A stretch of DNA of 64,000 nucleotides from Deinococcus sp. KSM4-11 (GTDB taxonomy: Bacteria > Deinococcota > Deinococci > Deinococcales > Deinococcaceae). Below the pieces are notes generated by a model. It searched no databases and was not told the DNA's origin. It saw only the letters and a program-made list of their open reading frames with translations. Location: contig NZ_SSNX01000003.1 of NCBI RefSeq assembly GCF_004801415.1, positions 186,001 to 250,000 of the forward strand. Direction: 5' to 3'. The position numbers and the translations under genes are program-made. Shown here piece after piece: positions 10,124 through 19,777 of this stretch. Numbering within the stretch: position 1 is the stretch's first letter; each line of letters starts with the position of its first letter.

Positions 10124-10969
10124 TCAGTGCGCGATTCCTGATTCGGCCGCTTCAGTTGGCAGCCACGCCAATACCACCGCAATGGTCAGCCAAGTCAAAT
10201 AATGGAGCTGCCGTTTGTCATATCGCGTCGCTACTCGGCGGTAGCGCTTGAGCCGAGCGATCGCCCGCTCAATTTGATTCCGCTCACGGTACATCCGATG
10301 GTCGTACGCTTGGGGGCGGCGATGATTCCGCTTAGGTGGGATCACAGCGCGAATGCCTCGACGAGTCAGCTCTTGACGAGCGACACCATTGCTGTACCCG
10401 CGGTCGCCCACCAATTGCTTCGGGCGTTGCTTGGGTCGCCCAGGACCGTAACGTTTCACCTTCCCCCCGTCGAGCAGTGGGCGAAAGCCGACCATGTCGT
10501 GGCGCTCACCACCAGTGAGGTGAAGAGCGAGCGGTTTCCCCTGCCCCTCGCACTTGAGGTGTAGTTTGGTGCTGAACCCACCTCGGGAGCGGCCGAGCGC
10601 TTCATGCTGTTGACCTCCTTGTGCCCCTGCGGCATGTTGATGGGCTCGGACGACGGTGGAGTCGATGTACTGCTTGTTCCAGTCAATGTCACCTTGCCCG
10701 TCAGCAAGTTGCTGAAGCTGTGCGAGGACGCGCGTCCACACGGCTTGGTGGCCCCAGCGGTAGAAGCGCGTAGCGACGGAGCTCCAGTTGCCGAAGCAAG
10801 GCGGGAGATCCCGCCAGGGCGCACCCGTACGGAGGAGCCACAGGATGGCGTTGACGAAGGTTCGCTCGTCGAGACGGGGACGACCACCGATACCACGTGC
10901 GGCAGGGAGATGCGGTTGCAGGGCAGCCCATTGGTCGTTTGTCAGATCATGGCGATGGAGAGCACTCAA
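10124..10969 (-). CDS. IS5 family transposase
   Basis: An intact 281-aa DDE transposase. The N-terminus HDLTNDQWAALQPHLPAARG and the GAPWRDLPPCFGNWSSVATRFYRW block are typical of the IS427/IS1031 side of the IS5 family. The catalytic triad is visible as D in YIDSTVVRAHQH, D in LVGDRGYSNG and E in RNQIERAIARLKRYRR. Related elements often make the enzyme by frameshifting, but here it is one frame. The start is a TTG; no in-frame ATG lies near the conserved N-terminus. Confidence 0.93.
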   Translation of the reverse strand: MSALHRHDLTNDQWAALQPHLPAARGIGGRPRLDERTFVNAILWLLRTGAPWRDLPPCFGNWSSVATRFYRWGHQAVWTRVLAQLQQLADGQGDIDWNKQYIDSTVVRAHQHAAGAQGGQQHEALGRSRGGFSTKLHLKCEGQGKPLALHLTGGERHDMVGFRPLLDGGKVKRYGPGRPKQRPKQLVGDRGYSNGVARQELTRRGIRAVIPPKRNHRRPQAYDHRMYRERNQIERAIARLKRYRRVATRYDKRQLHYLTWLTIAVVLAWLPTEAAESGIAH

Positions 10970-10991
10970 AGCCTGTCAGGTTATCGAGCAA

Positions 10992-11006
10992 CCGTGAGCA
11001 CACGCC
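10992..11006. repeat. IS right terminal inverted repeat
   Basis: Reversed, it reads GGCGTGTGCTCACGG. It is 13/15 identical with the left end and followed by the CTAG duplication. Confidence 0.75.
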
Positions 11007-11204
11007 CTAGCGACGGCCGAGCAGGCGGGCGACCGAAGTCAGCAGGGAGGGCGCCGGCGTGGTCGGCTCTTCCTCGTCGACAAGGAACACCGAACCGTGC
11101 GTGAGATCCACCGGGATACGCGGCGTCAGATCCTCCAGCTCGATTTCAACTTCATCCCATTCCAGAACGCGGCGGACATGTCGGCCATACTCCACGCTGG
11201 TCAT
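11007..11204 (-). CDS. Small hypothetical protein at the IS target site
   Basis: A 65-aa acidic protein (VLEWDEVEIELEDLTPRIP) with a basic tail ending LLGRR. I do not recognise a family. Its TAG stop lies inside the CTAG target duplication, so the insertion left the protein unchanged but cut it from anything downstream. ATG 11204 is the only good start. A weak GAGGT precedes it. Confidence 0.5.
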   Translation of the reverse strand: MTSVEYGRHVRRVLEWDEVEIELEDLTPRIPVDLTHGSVFLVDEEEPTTPAPSLLTSVARLLGRR

Positions 11205-11315
11205 ACCTCAGCATGAAGAAGGAACTCTTTCTAAAGTCTTACAAGCCTTAGACCCCCCCAACTCGCTTTCCGTGACAGGCCTGTGACACCAGCGCCGCCA
11301 TGACGGGCACAAGAG

Positions 11316-11341
11316 CAAAAAGAGGCCGCCCAGCAGCGGCC
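11316..11341 (-). terminator. Terminator of a small minus-strand transcript
   Basis: GGCCGC and GCGGCC form a stem around six bases, followed on the minus strand by TCTTTTTGC. It sits 27 bases beyond the stop of the 44-aa ORF at 11368-11502. Confidence 0.6.
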
Positions 11342-11367
11342 CCTTCGTCAGCGACGCGGTTCTGCGC

Positions 11368-11502
11368 TCAGCCAGCCCAGCTCAGGTGGCTGCACGCGTT
11401 GCCCTGACGGGGGCGTGTGGCCTGAGTGCGACCGTTGAGGGGCTGCAGCGCCAGCCGGGGCGCGGGGGCCTTCAGGGTCAGGGGGGAGCGGGGAACGTTC
11501 AT
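11368..11502 (-). CDS. Possible 44-aa small protein
   Basis: A 44-codon frame from ATG 11502, starting MNVPRSPLTLKAPAPRL and ending in a Cys/His/Trp-containing tail (NACSHLSWAG). It is proline- and arginine-rich. Support comes from the rho-independent terminator just downstream on the same strand. Against it, no Shine-Dalgarno or clear -10 is visible and I recognise no family. It may instead mark a small RNA. Confidence 0.3.
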   Translation of the reverse strand: MNVPRSPLTLKAPAPRLALQPLNGRTQATRPRQGNACSHLSWAG

Positions 11503-12117
11503 ACCATCAAGTGTGAAGGCCGCCAGCAGTGGGTGGATGATACCCCCCTTTAACTGGCGCCCAGTCAGGGTTTAGGAACGGATCAGAAAGCGGGGGTTCC
11601 ACCCTACCCCCCCATTTCCACGGCCTGCCCATATCGCAGAGCACTCCAGGTCTCTAGACGGCGTGCTGGACGACATCAATTCACTCTCATCACAGTGGTT
11701 CCAGTTTTATTCCCGCAGGGTGATCGCGAGCCGTAAGAATGTTGTGATGAGCGTTGACGTCAGCAGTTGGCGATCTTCTACGAGATCACTCACCCAAGCT
11801 GACAGGTCTCATCCAGGCCGAGTGATCCCAGTCGGAGGAATCTGCCCCAGGGCGGCGCTAGAGAGACCTTGGCATCCCAGGTGAATAGCGCCGTAGGACG
11901 AGGTTCAGCGGATCGGTTCGATCCCCCGCAAGGCCAGGTCCGGAAGTGTGGCCGAAGAACAGCGCTGGCAGTGCCACATGATAAAAATGAAAATGGCTTA
12001 ATACGACAAACTTCACACCTGGACATCTTTGCCGTCCCCAACTGCATTGAGCGTAGATGAGACATGAGACTTCCAGACAGCGGTCGGGCACATCTCAGTC
12101 TGATCTCCTGACTGGTG
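11503..12117. other. Gene-free region before the CAP lipoprotein
   Basis: About 600 bases with lower and uneven GC (for instance ATAAAAATGAAAATGG near 11982) and no supportable ORF, RNA gene or repeat. A T-loop-like GGTTCGATCCC near 11930 does not fold into a tRNA. It may be decayed DNA beside the insertion hot spot. Confidence 0.5.
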
Positions 12118-12918
12118 ATGAAATCCTCCCTGCTCCTTCTCGTCCCGATCCTGGCGTTGACTCTCGCCGCCTGCGGACAGCCATCAACCACAGTACCCAC
12201 CTCCGACGCTAGCCTCGCCAGCATGACCGGACTGACCACGGCGACACCCACCACCTTGAGCGTGGGCCAGACCCGGCAGTTCAACGTGACTATCAGCGGG
12301 CGCCCCGCACAACCCGGCCAGCTGAAGTGGACGACCACCAACGGCAGCGTTGCCCCGGTAACGCAGACGGGACTGGTGACCGCGAAAGCCACCGGCAGCG
12401 CCACCGTGCGCGCCGCACTCGCCTCGAACATCAGCGCCTACATCGAGTTCCCGGTGGTCGTGCAGGCGACTTCAACCACTCTTCCACCCACGGGCACCGC
12501 GCCCGGCGGCACCTTCGCGCAGCGCGTCCTCGACCTGACGAACGCCGCCCGTGCCCAGGCCCGCACCTGCGGCACGACCAGTTACGCGGCGACCACGGCC
12601 CTGACATACAACACCGCGCTGGAACAAGCGGCGCAGGGGCACGCGACCGACATGGCCACCCGAAACTACTTCTCGCACACCAGCCAGGATGGGCGCACCT
12701 TCGACCAGCGCATCACAGCCGCCGGGTACACCTGGACACGCATCGCGGAGAATATCGCCGCCGGTCAGAGCACTCCGGAGAGCGTGGTTGCGGGCTGGCT
12801 GACCAGCGCCGGGCACTGCGCGAACATCATGAACCCCGCCCTGAAGGAACTCGGCGTGGGTTACGCCCAGGGTGGCAGCTACGGCCACTACTGGGTGCAG
12901 GACTTCGGCACGCGCTGA
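12118..12918 (+). CDS. CAP-domain lipoprotein with Ig-like domain
   Basis: A 266-aa exported lipoprotein. The signal peptide ends in the lipobox LTLAAC with Cys19 as lipidation site. Residues ~35-110 form a BIG2-like Ig domain (PTTLSVGQTRQFNVTISG...ATGSATVRA). Residues ~125-266 form a CAP/SCP domain with GHATDMATRNYFSHTSQDG, HCANIMNPALKELGVGY and HYWVQDF, the two histidines lining the cavity. CAP proteins bind lipids or metals and act outside the cell. GTG 12115 is in frame, but ATG 12118 gives the cleaner signal peptide. Confidence 0.88.
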   Translation: MKSSLLLLVPILALTLAACGQPSTTVPTSDASLASMTGLTTATPTTLSVGQTRQFNVTISGRPAQPGQLKWTTTNGSVAPVTQTGLVTAKATGSATVRAALASNISAYIEFPVVVQATSTTLPPTGTAPGGTFAQRVLDLTNAARAQARTCGTTSYAATTALTYNTALEQAAQGHATDMATRNYFSHTSQDGRTFDQRITAAGYTWTRIAENIAAGQSTPESVVAGWLTSAGHCANIMNPALKELGVGYAQGGSYGHYWVQDFGTR

Positions 12919-13006
12919 ACCGCAACGGATGGAGTGGCCACGCTGAGCACAGGGCCGCCCCATTCGGTTCCCCAGGTTGGCTGAACAATCCCAGCCCCAC
13001 TCCCTC

Positions 13007-14254
13007 CTACCCCAGCGCGATGCGGAAGTTCCGCAGTTCGTAGCCCTTGATGACTTCGTTGTACGTCACAGTGGGCGGCGTCACGACCCGCAGGTCGTTC
13101 CAGATCAGCAGGCGGCGCAGCAGCACATCGCTCTCGCGGATCGCCAGGAACGCGCCGGGGCAGCGGTGGTGGCCATCGCCGAACGACAGCACCGGCGCCT
13201 GCACGCCGCGCGGCAGGGAGCGGCCCGGACACAGCTGCGCGGCGTCCTCACCGGCCATGGTCGGGTCGGCGTTGGTGTTCGGGACGTTCAACGCAAGCAC
13301 GCTGCCCTGTGGGATGAGCTGGCCGCCGATCTGCATGTCCGTCTGGGCGCGGCGGTACAGGGTGTTCACGACGGGTTCGAGCCGCAGGATCTCGTGCAGG
13401 ATGGCGTGCCGCTCAGGTTCCGTACCGTGCACGTAGTCGGCCCGCAGTTCCGGGCGCTGGAGCAGGTGCCACGCGGCGACCGAGATGAACTCGCGGGTGG
13501 TGACCATGCCTGCTGTGCCGTAGGTGAGGCACTCGGTCAGGATTTCCAGGTCGCTGTAGTCCTTGTCGAGCAGGTGGCTGATCAGGTCGTCGCGGCGCTG
13601 CTTGCGGCGGGCCTGAATGGCGGGTTTCACGTCCAGCGCGTAGAACATCGGCACGTCCACCAGCTGGTGGAGCCGCGCGGCGAGGGTCTGGGTGTTCTCC
13701 GTACCGGGTTCACTGTCCCCCTCGCCCTCGACGAATGCCATGACGCGGCGTTGCAGGCCCGGCAGCAGCGAGTCGGTCAGACCGACGACCTGGGCGGCCA
13801 CCTGCACGGCCATGGTCAGGCTCAGGTCGTCGAGGTTCCCCTCGCCCTGGCGGACCAGGTCGCCCACCAGCCGGTCGGCGAGGCCCGCGATGAACGGGTG
13901 GTACGCGGCCACGGCGGTCGGCGTGAAGTAGCGGGCCGTGTCCCGCCGCATGTCATGGTGCTCCTGGCCCTCGGTGTAGAGCACCGGCTGGTGCTTCAGG
14001 GCACTCAGCTGCGTGACCATATCTGCGCCGAAGCCCGCCTGGGCCGTGTCCTCGGAGCGCAGCACCTCGCGGGCCACCTGGAAGTCGTTCACGCGGTAGA
14101 TGCCGCGCCCGTCCAGTTCGACCGGCCCGCCCGGCTGCGCCGTCAGATCGGGCTTACGCGTTAGGGACGCCTGAGCATGCGGAAAGGGGCACTTGCCCTG
14201 ACCGGTTCGGGTCTGGCCGTGCGGGTCGGAACCTTCGGGAATGGCGCTGGTCAT
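13007..14254 (-). CDS. Cytochrome P450
   Basis: A 415-aa soluble P450. The heme-ligand loop [14 protein letters not shown] carries Cys365. The K-helix ExxR is HEILRLE and the I-helix is [11 protein letters not shown], with Ala-Gly and a Thr pair for oxygen activation. The N-terminus has a CPFPHAQ extension. It overlaps the stop of the marR gene upstream by ATGA, so repressor and enzyme form one operon. The substrate is unknown. Some Deinococcus P450s hydroxylate carotenoids, but no carotenoid genes are near. No ferredoxin gene accompanies it. Confidence 0.92.
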   Translation of the reverse strand: MTSAIPEGSDPHGQTRTGQGKCPFPHAQASLTRKPDLTAQPGGPVELDGRGIYRVNDFQVAREVLRSEDTAQAGFGADMVTQLSALKHQPVLYTEGQEHHDMRRDTARYFTPTAVAAYHPFIAGLADRLVGDLVRQGEGNLDDLSLTMAVQVAAQVVGLTDSLLPGLQRRVMAFVEGEGDSEPGTENTQTLAARLHQLVDVPMFYALDVKPAIQARRKQRRDDLISHLLDKDYSDLEILTECLTYGTAGMVTTREFISVAAWHLLQRPELRADYVHGTEPERHAILHEILRLEPVVNTLYRRAQTDMQIGGQLIPQGSVLALNVPNTNADPTMAGEDAAQLCPGRSLPRGVQAPVLSFGDGHHRCPGAFLAIRESDVLLRRLLIWNDLRVVTPPTVTYNEVIKGYELRNFRIALG

Positions 14255-14727
14255 GGGATCTCCTCCGGGGGCATGTCGGTGAGGGTGGCGAGGTGTTCCA
14301 GGCTGACGGTGAGGGGTTCCAGTCCCGATCCAAGGGCGTCCAGAGCAGGGCCGACGAGGGTGCTGACCGCATGCAGGGACGTTTCCCACAGCGTCTGCCC
14401 GGACGGGGTGACCTCCAGGCGGCGGAACCGGGCATTCCCGGGGTGGCTCTGGCGGGTGATGGCCCCTAGTCCGGTGAGCCGGTCGAGGATGCGCGTCACC
14501 TCGTACTTGGGCACGTCCAGCACGCGGGCCAGTTCGCCGGGCGACGTCGGACTGCCCTGCACGTAACTCAGCGCGATGAAGGCGCGCAGATCGAGTCCAT
14601 GCCGGCCCAGTTCGCTGTTCGCCCGGCCGGACAGGCCCTGCCACACGCTCCAGTACGCCGTCAGGAAGCGCAGCGGCTGCACGCGTAAATCAGGGATCGA
14701 AGGTAGTGGGGCCTCGCTAGTGGGCAC
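14251..14727 (-). CDS. MarR family regulator of P450 operon
   Basis: A 158-aa MarR-type winged helix protein. The recognition segment is [32 protein letters not shown] and the wing is [14 protein letters not shown] 14727 is chosen because a CATACT hexamer ends exactly six bases upstream, as in other leaderless genes here. A longer GTG start at 14790 would read through that promoter. The palindrome GTTGCAGTATGCAAC overlaps the -10, which points to autorepression. It is coupled to the P450 by a four-base overlap. Confidence 0.85.
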   Translation of the reverse strand: MPTSEAPLPSIPDLRVQPLRFLTAYWSVWQGLSGRANSELGRHGLDLRAFIALSYVQGSPTSPGELARVLDVPKYEVTRILDRLTGLGAITRQSHPGNARFRRLEVTPSGQTLWETSLHAVSTLVGPALDALGSGLEPLTVSLEHLATLTDMPPEEIP

Positions 14728-14728
14728 A

Positions 14729-14743
14729 GTTGCAGTATGCAAC
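14729..14743. promoter_or_regulatory. MarR operator overlapping leaderless -10
   Basis: GTTGCA-GTA-TGCAAC is a perfect 6-3-6 inverted repeat. The minus-strand -10 CATACT (14739-14734) lies inside it. The same TTGC/GCAA half-sites occur in the operator of the mhq-like operon. Confidence 0.7.
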
Positions 14744-14815
14744 AGTGAAGGTGAGGAAGCTGCTGGCCGCGAAGCGCCCCGCCCCGCCACCTACACTGGA
14801 CACCCAGGAGGACTC

Positions 14816-15997
14816 ATGACCGCACCCCGCAGCGCCGGCTTGTTCGCGCCGGATATCCTCGCCGATCCGTACCCCATGTACGCCGACCTGCGCGCCCAGC
14901 CCGGCGCGTTCTGGCAACCGCACCCGCGCGGCACCGGCGGCATGTGGATGCTGACCCGCTACGGTGACGTGGAACAGGCGCTCAAGGATCAGCGCCTGAC
15001 CAAGGACGTCACCAAAGTCCGCGACGCGGGCGAGGAGGTCATGCCGGGCAACATGCTCGACCGCGATCCGCCGGATCACACCCGCATGCGGCAGCTGGTC
15101 GCCCACGCCTTCACGCCCCGCGTGATCGAGGAGCAGGAAGCGCACATCCGCAGCATTGCCCGCACCCTGCTCTCCCGCGTGACGCCCGGCCAGCCGTTCG
15201 AGGCCATGCGGAACTACGCCATGCCCCTCCCCGTCATCGTGATCGCGGAACTGCTGGGCGTCCCGGAAGCCGACCGCGACCTCTTCCGCCAGTGGTCCGG
15301 CGACTTCATCGACGGCAGCGACTTCGCCACCGCCACGCCAGAATCGGCCGAGAAGGCACAGCAGAGCATCATGGCCCTGGGCGGCTACTTTGCCGAGCTG
15401 GTCGAGACCCGCCGCGCCGCCCCGCAGGACGACCTGATCAGCCACCTCGTCCGCGCCGAGGAGGAACTGGGGGCATTAAAGCCCGGCGAACTCGTCTCGA
15501 ACTGCCTGCTGCTGGTCATCGCCGGGCACGAGACGACCGTGAACCTGATCGGCAACGGCCTGCTGGCGCTGCTGAACCACCCCGCCGAACTGGCCCGCCT
15601 GCGCGCCCAGCCAGCGCTGCTTCCTACCGCCATCGAGGAGATGCTGCGCTACGACCCGCCCGTGCAGCGCGCCCTGTTCCGCGCCGCCCTGGAAGACATC
15701 GAGATCGGCGGCCAGCACGTGAAGAAAGGCGAGCAGGTCAGCGCCGTGATCGGGGCGGCCAACCGCGATCCGGCCGTGTTCCCGGACCCTGACCGCTTCG
15801 ACATCATCCGCAGCCCCAACCGGCACCTGTCCTTCGGGCGCGGCCTGCACTTCTGCCTGGGCGCTCCACTGGCGAAGCTGGAAGCCAGGGTGGCCTTCGA
15901 GGAGCTGTTGACGGCCTTTCCACAGATGGAGCTGAAAGGCTTTACGAGGCGGCCGAGCAGCATGTTCCGGGGATTGGGGGAATTGTGGATGGAATGA
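14816..15997 (+). CDS. Cytochrome P450 (CYP107-like)
   Basis: A 393-aa soluble P450 divergent from the MarR-P450 operon. The heme loop is FGRGLHFCLGAPLAKLEA with Cys347. The I-helix is VIAGHETTVNLIGNG and ExxR is EEMLRYD. This class accepts fatty acids, macrolides or terpenes in other bacteria; the substrate is unknown here. A strong AGGAGG precedes the ATG, and TACACT at 14792-14797 is a likely -10 with a 12-base leader. It is not closely similar to the other P450, so this is not a recent duplication. Confidence 0.93.
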   Translation: MTAPRSAGLFAPDILADPYPMYADLRAQPGAFWQPHPRGTGGMWMLTRYGDVEQALKDQRLTKDVTKVRDAGEEVMPGNMLDRDPPDHTRMRQLVAHAFTPRVIEEQEAHIRSIARTLLSRVTPGQPFEAMRNYAMPLPVIVIAELLGVPEADRDLFRQWSGDFIDGSDFATATPESAEKAQQSIMALGGYFAELVETRRAAPQDDLISHLVRAEEELGALKPGELVSNCLLLVIAGHETTVNLIGNGLLALLNHPAELARLRAQPALLPTAIEEMLRYDPPVQRALFRAALEDIEIGGQHVKKGEQVSAVIGAANRDPAVFPDPDRFDIIRSPNRHLSFGRGLHFCLGAPLAKLEARVAFEELLTAFPQMELKGFTRRPSSMFRGLGELWME

Positions 15998-16105
15998 AGT
16001 TCCACACCTTAGTCCTGACGCGGCATACGTCTGGCGCAGATCGGCCATCGCGCCTACGCCATGAGCCGCATGCGTTCAGATCCAGACGCTGCGACACTGC
16101 CTGCT

Positions 16106-16182
16106 GGTGTTCGTAGCTCCTCCGGCAGAGCGTCCGAGTGTGATTCGGAAGGCAGCGGGTTCAAGTCCCGCCGATCACCCCA
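16106..16182 (+). tRNA. tRNA-His (GTG)
   Basis: The anticodon stem TCCGA/TCGGA holds loop GTGTGAT with anticodon GTG. D-arm GCTC/GAGC, T-arm GCGGG-TTCAAGT-CCCGC, G at -1 opposite discriminator C, and encoded CCA all fit tRNA-His. The acceptor GTGTTCG/CGATCAC has one T:T mismatch at 4:69. It is two bases upstream of tRNA-Ser and probably co-transcribed. Confidence 0.9.
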
Positions 16183-16184
16183 CC

Positions 16185-16274
16185 GGAGGGATGGCAGAGT
16201 CCGGCTGATTGCACCCGCTTGCTAGGCGGGAGGGGTGTACGCCCCCGCAGGTTCGAATCCTGCTCCCTTCGCCA
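16185..16274 (+). tRNA. tRNA-Ser (GCT)
   Basis: Class II tRNA. Acceptor GGAGGGA/TCCCTTC, anticodon stem CCCGC/GCGGG with loop TTGCTAG (anticodon GCT, reads AGC and AGU), a long variable arm, T-arm GCAGG-TTCGAAT-CCTGC and encoded CCA. Confidence 0.95.
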
Positions 16275-16322
16275 ATGCACCGCCCGGCAGTCCGATGGCT
16301 GCCGGGCATTCTCCTGGGCTGC

Positions 16323-17885
<1,563 letters not shown>

Positions 17886-17891
17886 GCTGTC

Positions 17892-17897
17892 ACTGTA
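17892..17897 (-). promoter_or_regulatory. -10 box of acyl-CoA carboxylase gene
   Basis: TACAGT on the minus strand, six bases before the ATG at 17885. It implies a leaderless transcript. Confidence 0.5.
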
Positions 17898-18000
17898 CCC
17901 AAACGGGTGTTAGGGCGCGGCGCTCCCGGACGGGCGGGCCTGCCCTGCCGTCACCTGCGGCCTCGGTGGATCGTCGGGCGGGTGGGAACGCCCCCGCCGC

Positions 18001-18582
18001 CTACCTCCCGATCTCGACCACGATGCCGTCCTGCTCGCTCATGCGGACGATGTTCGCCAGCGTGTGGATGGGCACCTCCAGGTCGGCGAGGTGCTCGCGG
18101 CCCTGCTCGAACTGCTTCTCGACCACGCAGCCCAGCCCCAGCAGGGTCGCGCCGCTGAGTTCGATCATGCCGGTCAGGGCGCGCAGCGTGCCGCCCGACG
18201 CGAGGAAATCGTCGATGACGACCACCCGGTCGCCTTGCCCCAGGAATTCGCTGCTGATGAACAGGTCGACGTTCCCGCCCTTGGTGCGGCTCACCGAGGA
18301 CGCCGTGTAGGCGGGTTCCTTCATGGTCAGGGGTTTCTTCTTGCGGGCGTACACCATGGGCACGTCGAGTTCCATGGCCGTGGCGATGGCGGGCGCGATG
18401 CCGCTCACCTCGATGGTCAGCACCTTGTTGGGCCGCAGCGGCGCGAACAGTTCCGCGAACCGCACGCCCATTTCACGGGTCAGGCGGGGCAGCAGCTGGT
18501 GGTTGACCAGGCCGTCCACCTTGAGAAAACCGCCGGGAAGGATCACGCCCTGCTCCCGGATTGCCTGCACGAGAGATTCCAT
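18001..18582 (-). CDS. xpt: Xanthine phosphoribosyltransferase
   Basis: A 193-aa enzyme close in length and sequence pattern to Bacillus Xpt. [29 protein letters not shown] opens it. The PRPP loop is [14 protein letters not shown] and the specificity region [11 protein letters not shown] is intact. It converts xanthine and PRPP to XMP in purine salvage. Unlike in Bacillus, no purine riboswitch fits: TACACT lies seven bases upstream of the ATG, leaving no leader. Confidence 0.93.
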   Translation of the reverse strand: MESLVQAIREQGVILPGGFLKVDGLVNHQLLPRLTREMGVRFAELFAPLRPNKVLTIEVSGIAPAIATAMELDVPMVYARKKKPLTMKEPAYTASSVSRTKGGNVDLFISSEFLGQGDRVVVIDDFLASGGTLRALTGMIELSGATLLGLGCVVEKQFEQGREHLADLEVPIHTLANIVRMSEQDGIVVEIGR

Positions 18583-18589
18583 GGCCGCG

Positions 18590-18637
18590 AGTGTACCCGT
18601 CTCATGGCGCGCGCGGGCCGGGCCGCTGCGGCAGACT
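18590..18637. promoter_or_regulatory. Divergent leaderless promoters (xpt / APH-fold kinase)
   Basis: Minus strand TACACT (18595-18590), seven bases before the xpt ATG. Plus strand CAGACT (18632-18637), six bases before the GTG at 18644. Only 61 bases separate the two start codons. Confidence 0.5.
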
Positions 18638-18643
18638 GCGCGG

Positions 18644-19576
18644 GTGCCCGACCTGCCGGATCTGACCCCCACGGAACTGTCGGCCTTCGCCCACAAGTAC
18701 GCGCTGTCGGGGCCGCTGGTCCGGCTGCCCAGCGTGGGCATCGTGAACCGCGTGTACCGCACCCTCTGGCGTGGGCAGGCCGTGGCGCTGCGGGTGCCCC
18801 GCCCCGGCGACGCCGAGGACACCCTGACGGAGAGCGTGGCTGTCCCGGCGGCCGTTCGTGCCGGGGTGCGGACGCCGGAACTGTTGGTATTCGACAACGA
18901 CCGGGACATCGTGGACGCGCCGGTGACGGTCTACGCCTGGGCAACGGGGCAGAGCCTGGACAGCTGCGGGTGGCGGCCGGGCGATCCACGCCTGAACCGC
19001 GCGTGGCGGGAGGCAGGGCAGGAACTCGCGCACCTGCACGCGGGCGTGAGCGCCGTGGACGATCCGAACGGCTGGCTGGACACCGCCCAGGGCGCGGTGC
19101 CGGAGCGCACCCTGGCCCGCGTGACCGACACGCGGCGGCTGGGACAGCAGGACGCGCAGTGGGCGGTGGAGACCGTGCGCCAGCTCCTGCACGACGCGCC
19201 GCCCCCGGCTCCGGTGTTCCTGCACAATGACCTGCACGCCGGCAACCTGATGGTCACGCCGCAGGGCGCGGTCACGGCCCTGATCGACTGGGGCGACGCC
19301 GCGTGGGGCGACCCGGTCATCGACCTGTGCTATGCCGGGCCGCTCGCCGCGCCGGAGCTGCTGCGCGGGTATACCGAAGCCGCGCCCGGAGCGCTGGGCG
19401 ACGGGGCCATCCTGCGCCTGCTCGCGTACCTGCTGGACGATGCCATCCGCCGTCTGACCCGTGAGCCGGGGCAGGACGAGGCCGACCTGTGGTACACCCG
19501 CCCCGGCACCGCGCTGATGCAGCTGCTGCGGGTGGCGCCGCTGTTCCCGGAGTGGAAGGCGTATCTGGAGCGTTGA
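18644..19576 (+). CDS. Phosphotransferase of the APH / choline kinase fold
   Basis: A 310-aa small-molecule kinase-like protein. The catalytic loop [11 protein letters not shown] carries the invariant Asp and Asn, and [16 protein letters not shown] has the metal-binding Asp. The N-terminal lobe is short but has [21 protein letters not shown] for ATP contact. The GTG start follows a -10-like hexamer by six bases. The substrate is unknown: many such genes are not resistance genes but act on metabolites. Confidence 0.85.
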   Translation: MPDLPDLTPTELSAFAHKYALSGPLVRLPSVGIVNRVYRTLWRGQAVALRVPRPGDAEDTLTESVAVPAAVRAGVRTPELLVFDNDRDIVDAPVTVYAWATGQSLDSCGWRPGDPRLNRAWREAGQELAHLHAGVSAVDDPNGWLDTAQGAVPERTLARVTDTRRLGQQDAQWAVETVRQLLHDAPPPAPVFLHNDLHAGNLMVTPQGAVTALIDWGDAAWGDPVIDLCYAGPLAAPELLRGYTEAAPGALGDGAILRLLAYLLDDAIRRLTREPGQDEADLWYTRPGTALMQLLRVAPLFPEWKAYLER

Positions 19577-19600
19577 CCAGCACTATGACCGACTGACCAC

Positions 19601-19627
19601 TTGACGACATGATGTCAGAATTATACA
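19601..19627 (+). promoter_or_regulatory. Promoter and imperfect palindrome upstream of tetR
   Basis: TTGACG (19601-19606) and TATACA (19622-19627) are spaced 15 bases, shorter than ideal. Across the -35 runs TGACgaCATGatGTCA (19602-19617), symmetric at 12 of 16 positions, a candidate TetR operator. Confidence 0.5.
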
Positions 19628-19663
19628 CTTGACTAAGACAGGTGACCAAAACCGGAGGTGCCC

Positions 19664-19777
19664 GTGAACGCTGATGGGATCGAACACCAGAGGGCAGCAC
19701 CGGAGGGGAACGATCCCCGCTCCGGCCCATTGAACCGCCGCCGATCATCTGTCTGCGGTCAGCGGCGAGGCGCGTGA
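19664..19777 (+). CDS. Short upstream ORF overlapping tetR start
   Basis: A 37-aa reading frame from GTG 19664 with a good GGAGG five bases ahead, rich in Arg and Pro and ending CGQRRGA. Its TGA overlaps the GTG of tetR (GTGA at 19774-19777), so ribosomes ending here could restart on tetR. I recognise no family. The peptide itself may be incidental. Confidence 0.45.
   Translation: MNADGIEHQRAAPEGNDPRSGPLNRRRSSVCGQRRGA

Larger units (their letters stand above)
9743..11010 (-). mobile_element. IS5-family insertion sequence with passenger gene
   Basis: The left end 9747 GGCGTGTTCTCATGG and the right end (reversed from 11006) GGCGTGTGCTCACGG match at 13 of 15 positions. Each is flanked by CTAG (9743-9746 and 11007-11010), a typical YTAR target duplication of IS5 elements. 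The 1,260-base element holds the transposase and, 16 bases downstream of it, a 112-aa gene. No terminal-repeat copy is seen just after the transposase stop, so the outer left end is the real one. The region is visibly less GC-rich than its surroundings. It inserted at the TAG stop of the 65-aa gene, which remains intact. Confidence 0.8.

Noticed and set aside
10105..10125. An internal left end of the IS just after the transposase, which would exclude the passenger gene
   Set aside because: The sequence around 10108-10123 does not match the right terminal repeat, while 9747-9761 does and has the CTAG duplication.
11900..11975. tRNA-like segment with GGTTCGATCCC
   Set aside because: The T-loop motif is present but the T-stem, acceptor and anticodon stems do not pair, and no CCA follows.
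14788..14790. GTG at 14790 as the start of the P450-linked MarR gene
   Set aside because: It would make the promoter and operator part of the coding sequence and adds a non-conserved Ala/Ser/Pro stretch. GTG 14727 fits the leaderless pattern.
18583..18643. Purine riboswitch expected upstream of xpt
   Set aside because: Only 61 bases separate xpt from the divergent gene and the -10 lies seven bases from the ATG, so there is no leader to hold an aptamer.
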